Source: Allocoprococcus sp004560705 (GTDB lineage Bacteria > Bacillota > Clostridia > Lachnospirales > Lachnospiraceae). From it: a stretch of DNA of 64,000 bases. Shown piece by piece: positions 61,412 through 64,000 of the stretch. Both the position numbers and the translations under genes were made by a program. How positions within the stretch are numbered: position 1 is the stretch's first letter; every line of letters starts with the position of its first letter. Below the pieces are notes generated by a model, which saw nothing but the letters and a program-made list of their open reading frames with translations, searched no databases and was not told the origin of the DNA. The DNA is taken from assembly GCF_052065755.1 (NCBI RefSeq), contig NZ_JBQHTK010000007.1:62001-126000 (forward strand). Direction: 5' to 3'.

Positions 61412-63541
61412 ATGCAAACAAAAGATAGCTTGAGAAGGGTTATGAAATATGCCTGTATTCTATATTTTCCGATTCTGTTATTATACCTGGAATTGGTTTT
61501 TCATCTCTATATGCGGCTTAGGATGGCATATTTTCCGATTATTGTCTGTTTTGCGGTTTCACTTGGAATGCTGGTCAGCGCTCTGGTGAACTGTTTTAGC
61601 AAAAGAACGAGGCATATTCTGACAAGTGTGTTCAGTTTGTTTTTGGCCGTGCTGTTTTGTGTGGAAATGATCTGCCGCAGGATTCTGCAGCAGTATTTTC
61701 AGTTATTCAGTGCGCTCGATACGGCTGCAGGCAATCGGCTCGGAGATTATCGAAATGCCGTTGTGAAGGCTCTTGAACAGAATTGGATCGGGTTGCTTCT
61801 TATGCTGGTCGTTCCGGGAATGATGTGCGCTATACAGGTTTTTCGAATTGATACATTTGGAATAAAGATAAAAACCGATACAAAAAAACGGTGGCCTCTA
61901 CAGAAAAGACTCCTGTTTCTGTACAGATTTACCGCTGTTCCGATGATAGGTTGTGTGGTGTTTTATCTTTTGACGCTGGCTATGGTTTATCTTTATCCCT
62001 GGGAAGGCGATTTTACTCCGGAAAAGCTCTATGCTATGGATACGAATACGGATGATCAGGTGGAGCAGCTGGGACTTCTTACGATGCTTCGTCTGGATTG
62101 TAAACATATGATTTTCGGAAGTAACAGTAATATGGATATCAGTCTGGAACAGCTTGCCGATGCGGAAAATGAGAAGGCGGTTCAGGATGAAGAAATAGCA
62201 GAGGAGGTGGCGGAACCGGAAATTGATACTTCTCCGAATGTGTTGGAGCTGGATCTGCAAAAATGGATCGATGAAGCCCCGAATGAGGATGTAAAATGGC
62301 TTTCGGAGTATATTCAGACAGTAACGCCGACGAGAAAAAATGAGTATACGGGAATGTTTGAAAACTATAATGTAATATTTATTACGGCCGAAGGGTTCAG
62401 CGGGTATTTGATCGATGAGACATTGACTCCGACGCTGTACCGGCTGACACATGAAGGATTCGTATTCAACCGGTTTTATTCGGCGCTTCATTTTACAAGT
62501 ACTTCCGGGGGTGAATTCCAGAATCTTACGGGACTGTACCCAAAAAATGGATTTCCGGTCAGCATGAAGGAGACTGGGGAACAAGGAATAAGCCTGCCTT
62601 TTACGCTGGCAAATATACTGCAGCCTTTGGATTATACGTGTATTGGTTTTCATTTTAATGAAAATATGTATGGCAGGGCTCTGTCACATCCTAATTTGGG
62701 ATATGACTGGCGGCAGTGTTCGGAGTGTCTGAATCTGCTGACGAAAGAAATAAATCAGGAGGGCGATGCTTACTGGCCCCAGTCGGACGACTATATGGTG
62801 GAACAGAGTCTTCAAGAGTATTTGACAAAGGAACCGTTTCATATCTATTATCTGACGCTGAGCGGTCATTTGCCGTATGGGTTTGAAAGCAACCAGATGT
62901 CCAAAAGGAATCAGGAGGCTGTGGCGTCTCTTCCGTACTCGGAGAAGACAAAGTCCTATATTGCGGCGAACCTGGAACTGGAAAAGGGACTGACCCGTCT
63001 GGTAAATGCGCTGGAGGAAGCGGGAATTGCAGACCGGACTTTGATTGTTATGGCTCCGGATCATATTCCTTATTCGGATATTGATGTTATAGAAGAACTG
63101 GCGGGACGCTCCTTTGGAAAGGATTCTCTTGAATCGCTGAATGAGAAGTCCGTGGATTTTGACGTATATAAGAATTCACTTATTATGTGGACTGCTGGGA
63201 TGGAAGAGAGTGTGACGGTTAACAAACCCTGCTGTCAGGTGGATATTCTGCCGACGGTTTTGAATTTACTGGGGCTCGATTATGATTCCAGGCTTCTGGC
63301 AGGAAGGGATATTCTTTCGGATTCCGAGCCTTTGGTCGTGTTTTTCTCCAGTTCATGGCTGACGGACAAGGGGAGTTATAATCGCTTTACCGGCACGTTC
63401 ACGCCTGCTTTGGGAGTTTCTATGACGGATGAAGAAATACAAGCTTACACGGAGCGTATCAAAGCCATAGCTGCCTGCCGGCTTCAAATGACATCGATCA
63501 TCATTGAAAATGATTATTACCGGTTGGTCACGGGTTTGTGA
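61412..63541 (+). CDS. LTA-synthase-like membrane sulfatase
   Basis: This 709-residue enzyme has several N-terminal membrane helices (residues 10-225) and an extracellular sulfatase/alkaline-phosphatase domain. Glu327 in TAEGFSG and Thr364 in TSTSGGEF are the equivalents of the metal ligand and nucleophile of LtaS. LSGHLPYGF and MAPDHIPYSD give further metal ligands. Such enzymes add glycerol-phosphate or related groups to membrane lipid anchors. It is longer in the middle than LtaS because of an acidic insert (about 240-305). The exact product is unproven. Confidence 0.85.
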   Translation: MQTKDSLRRVMKYACILYFPILLLYLELVFHLYMRLRMAYFPIIVCFAVSLGMLVSALVNCFSKRTRHILTSVFSLFLAVLFCVEMICRRILQQYFQLFSALDTAAGNRLGDYRNAVVKALEQNWIGLLLMLVVPGMMCAIQVFRIDTFGIKIKTDTKKRWPLQKRLLFLYRFTAVPMIGCVVFYLLTLAMVYLYPWEGDFTPEKLYAMDTNTDDQVEQLGLLTMLRLDCKHMIFGSNSNMDISLEQLADAENEKAVQDEEIAEEVAEPEIDTSPNVLELDLQKWIDEAPNEDVKWLSEYIQTVTPTRKNEYTGMFENYNVIFITAEGFSGYLIDETLTPTLYRLTHEGFVFNRFYSALHFTSTSGGEFQNLTGLYPKNGFPVSMKETGEQGISLPFTLANILQPLDYTCIGFHFNENMYGRALSHPNLGYDWRQCSECLNLLTKEINQEGDAYWPQSDDYMVEQSLQEYLTKEPFHIYYLTLSGHLPYGFESNQMSKRNQEAVASLPYSEKTKSYIAANLELEKGLTRLVNALEEAGIADRTLIVMAPDHIPYSDIDVIEELAGRSFGKDSLESLNEKSVDFDVYKNSLIMWTAGMEESVTVNKPCCQVDILPTVLNLLGLDYDSRLLAGRDILSDSEPLVVFFSSSWLTDKGSYNRFTGTFTPALGVSMTDEEIQAYTERIKAIAACRLQMTSIIIENDYYRLVTGL

Positions 63542-63677
63542 AAATAATAACTTTTATTTATATGTTTTAAATCTATTGATTTATTGGGTGCAATGCGCTA
63601 TAGTAATATTAGCTGAAATTCGGCACGTTATTATATGAATATACGTGCAGAATGCATAATTAAGGAGGATGATTATC

Positions 63678-64000
63678 ATGGGAAGATTACAGGACAAAGT
63701 TGCAATTGTTACAGGTTCCACCAGCGGAATCGGAATCGGAATTGCCAGATTATTTGCAGCTGAAGGCGCTAAAGTAGTGATTTGTGGACGTAGAGCTGAA
63801 AAAGGACAGGCTGTTGTTGACAGCATCGTGGCAGAAGGCGGAGAAGCTTCTTATCACTTTATGGATATTACAGATCTGGAAAGTATCGAAAAGTTATTTG
63901 CTGATACAGCAGAAAAGTATGGAAAGATTGATGTTTTGGTAAATAACGCTGCTAACGTAGCTCTGAAGGACGGACGTGTTGATGAGCTTACAGTTGAGAT
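63678..64000 (+). CDS. Short-chain dehydrogenase/reductase, N-terminal part
   Basis: The frame runs from ATG 63678, with AAGGAGG 9 bases upstream, to the window end, giving about 107 residues. VTGSTSGIGIGIAR is the NAD(P)-binding glycine motif, CGRRAEKG is the coenzyme-specificity loop (the Arg pair suggests NADPH), and VLVNNAANVAL is the NNA motif. The catalytic Ser-Tyr-Lys lies beyond the window. The substrate cannot be told. Confidence 0.85.
   Translation, partial: MGRLQDKVAIVTGSTSGIGIGIARLFAAEGAKVVICGRRAEKGQAVVDSIVAEGGEASYHFMDITDLESIEKLFADTAEKYGKIDVLVNNAANVALKDGRVDELTVE

Overview
The window looks like the chromosome of a gut Firmicute of the Clostridia (Lachnospiraceae-like). AGGAGG-type ribosome sites, the mobile-element families CD1108, CD1107 and CD1845, and the flanking chromosomal genes all fit. 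About 52.5 kb is the right-hand part of an integrative conjugative element (ICE) of the Tn1549/CTn type; its left end lies outside the window. The last 11 kb is ordinary chromosome. No rRNA, tRNA or CRISPR array was seen.

Layout. (1) 1-19.2 kb, transfer backbone: the end of a VirB4-type ATPase, an NlpC/P60 wall hydrolase, DUF4315 and DUF4366 proteins, topoisomerase III, small accessory proteins, a 2,454-residue helicase/methylase-like protein with a tnpV gene nested in another frame, MobC, a small membrane protein and a MOBP-type relaxase. An aph(3')-IIIa kanamycin-resistance gene sits between the DUF4366 gene and topB. (2) 19.3-22.5 kb: a putative nuclease, a macro-domain protein and a von Willebrand A protein. 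(3) 22.8-41.9 kb: one tightly packed defence operon. It holds a small HTH protein, a type III-like Mod/Res pair, a C5-cytosine methylase, DISARM genes drmD, drmA, drmB and drmC, a Kiwa-like kwaA/kwaB pair, and six further small genes, five of them unrecognised. (4) 42.0-46.2 kb, control block: a repressor with an ImmA-type protease, facing a Y-family polymerase across an operator-rich promoter region, then a second ImmA-type protease, a zinc-ribbon protein and another HTH protein behind a structured RNA. (5) 46.8-52.5 kb: an AAA ATPase/Toprim-like pair, a roughly 470-nt structured RNA candidate, a MazF-like toxin, an excisionase-like protein and two tandem tyrosine integrases. (6) 52.5-53.1 kb: probable attachment region and two tandem-repeat arrays. 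(7) 53.1-64 kb, chromosome: a nuclease-like protein, a DUF389 membrane protein, a glutathionyl-hydroquinone reductase/amino-acid ABC transporter/GNAT/peptidase operon, an LTA-synthase-like sulfatase and the start of a short-chain dehydrogenase.

How it works together. The element would be mobilised by relaxase, MobC and the type IV machinery and integrated by the recombinases. Its control is probably derepressed on DNA damage through the repressor/ImmA pair. Its main cargo is anti-phage defence, with DISARM and Kiwa genes in the same apparent transcript. That fused operon, with two methylases and a Res helicase, is the most interesting system here.
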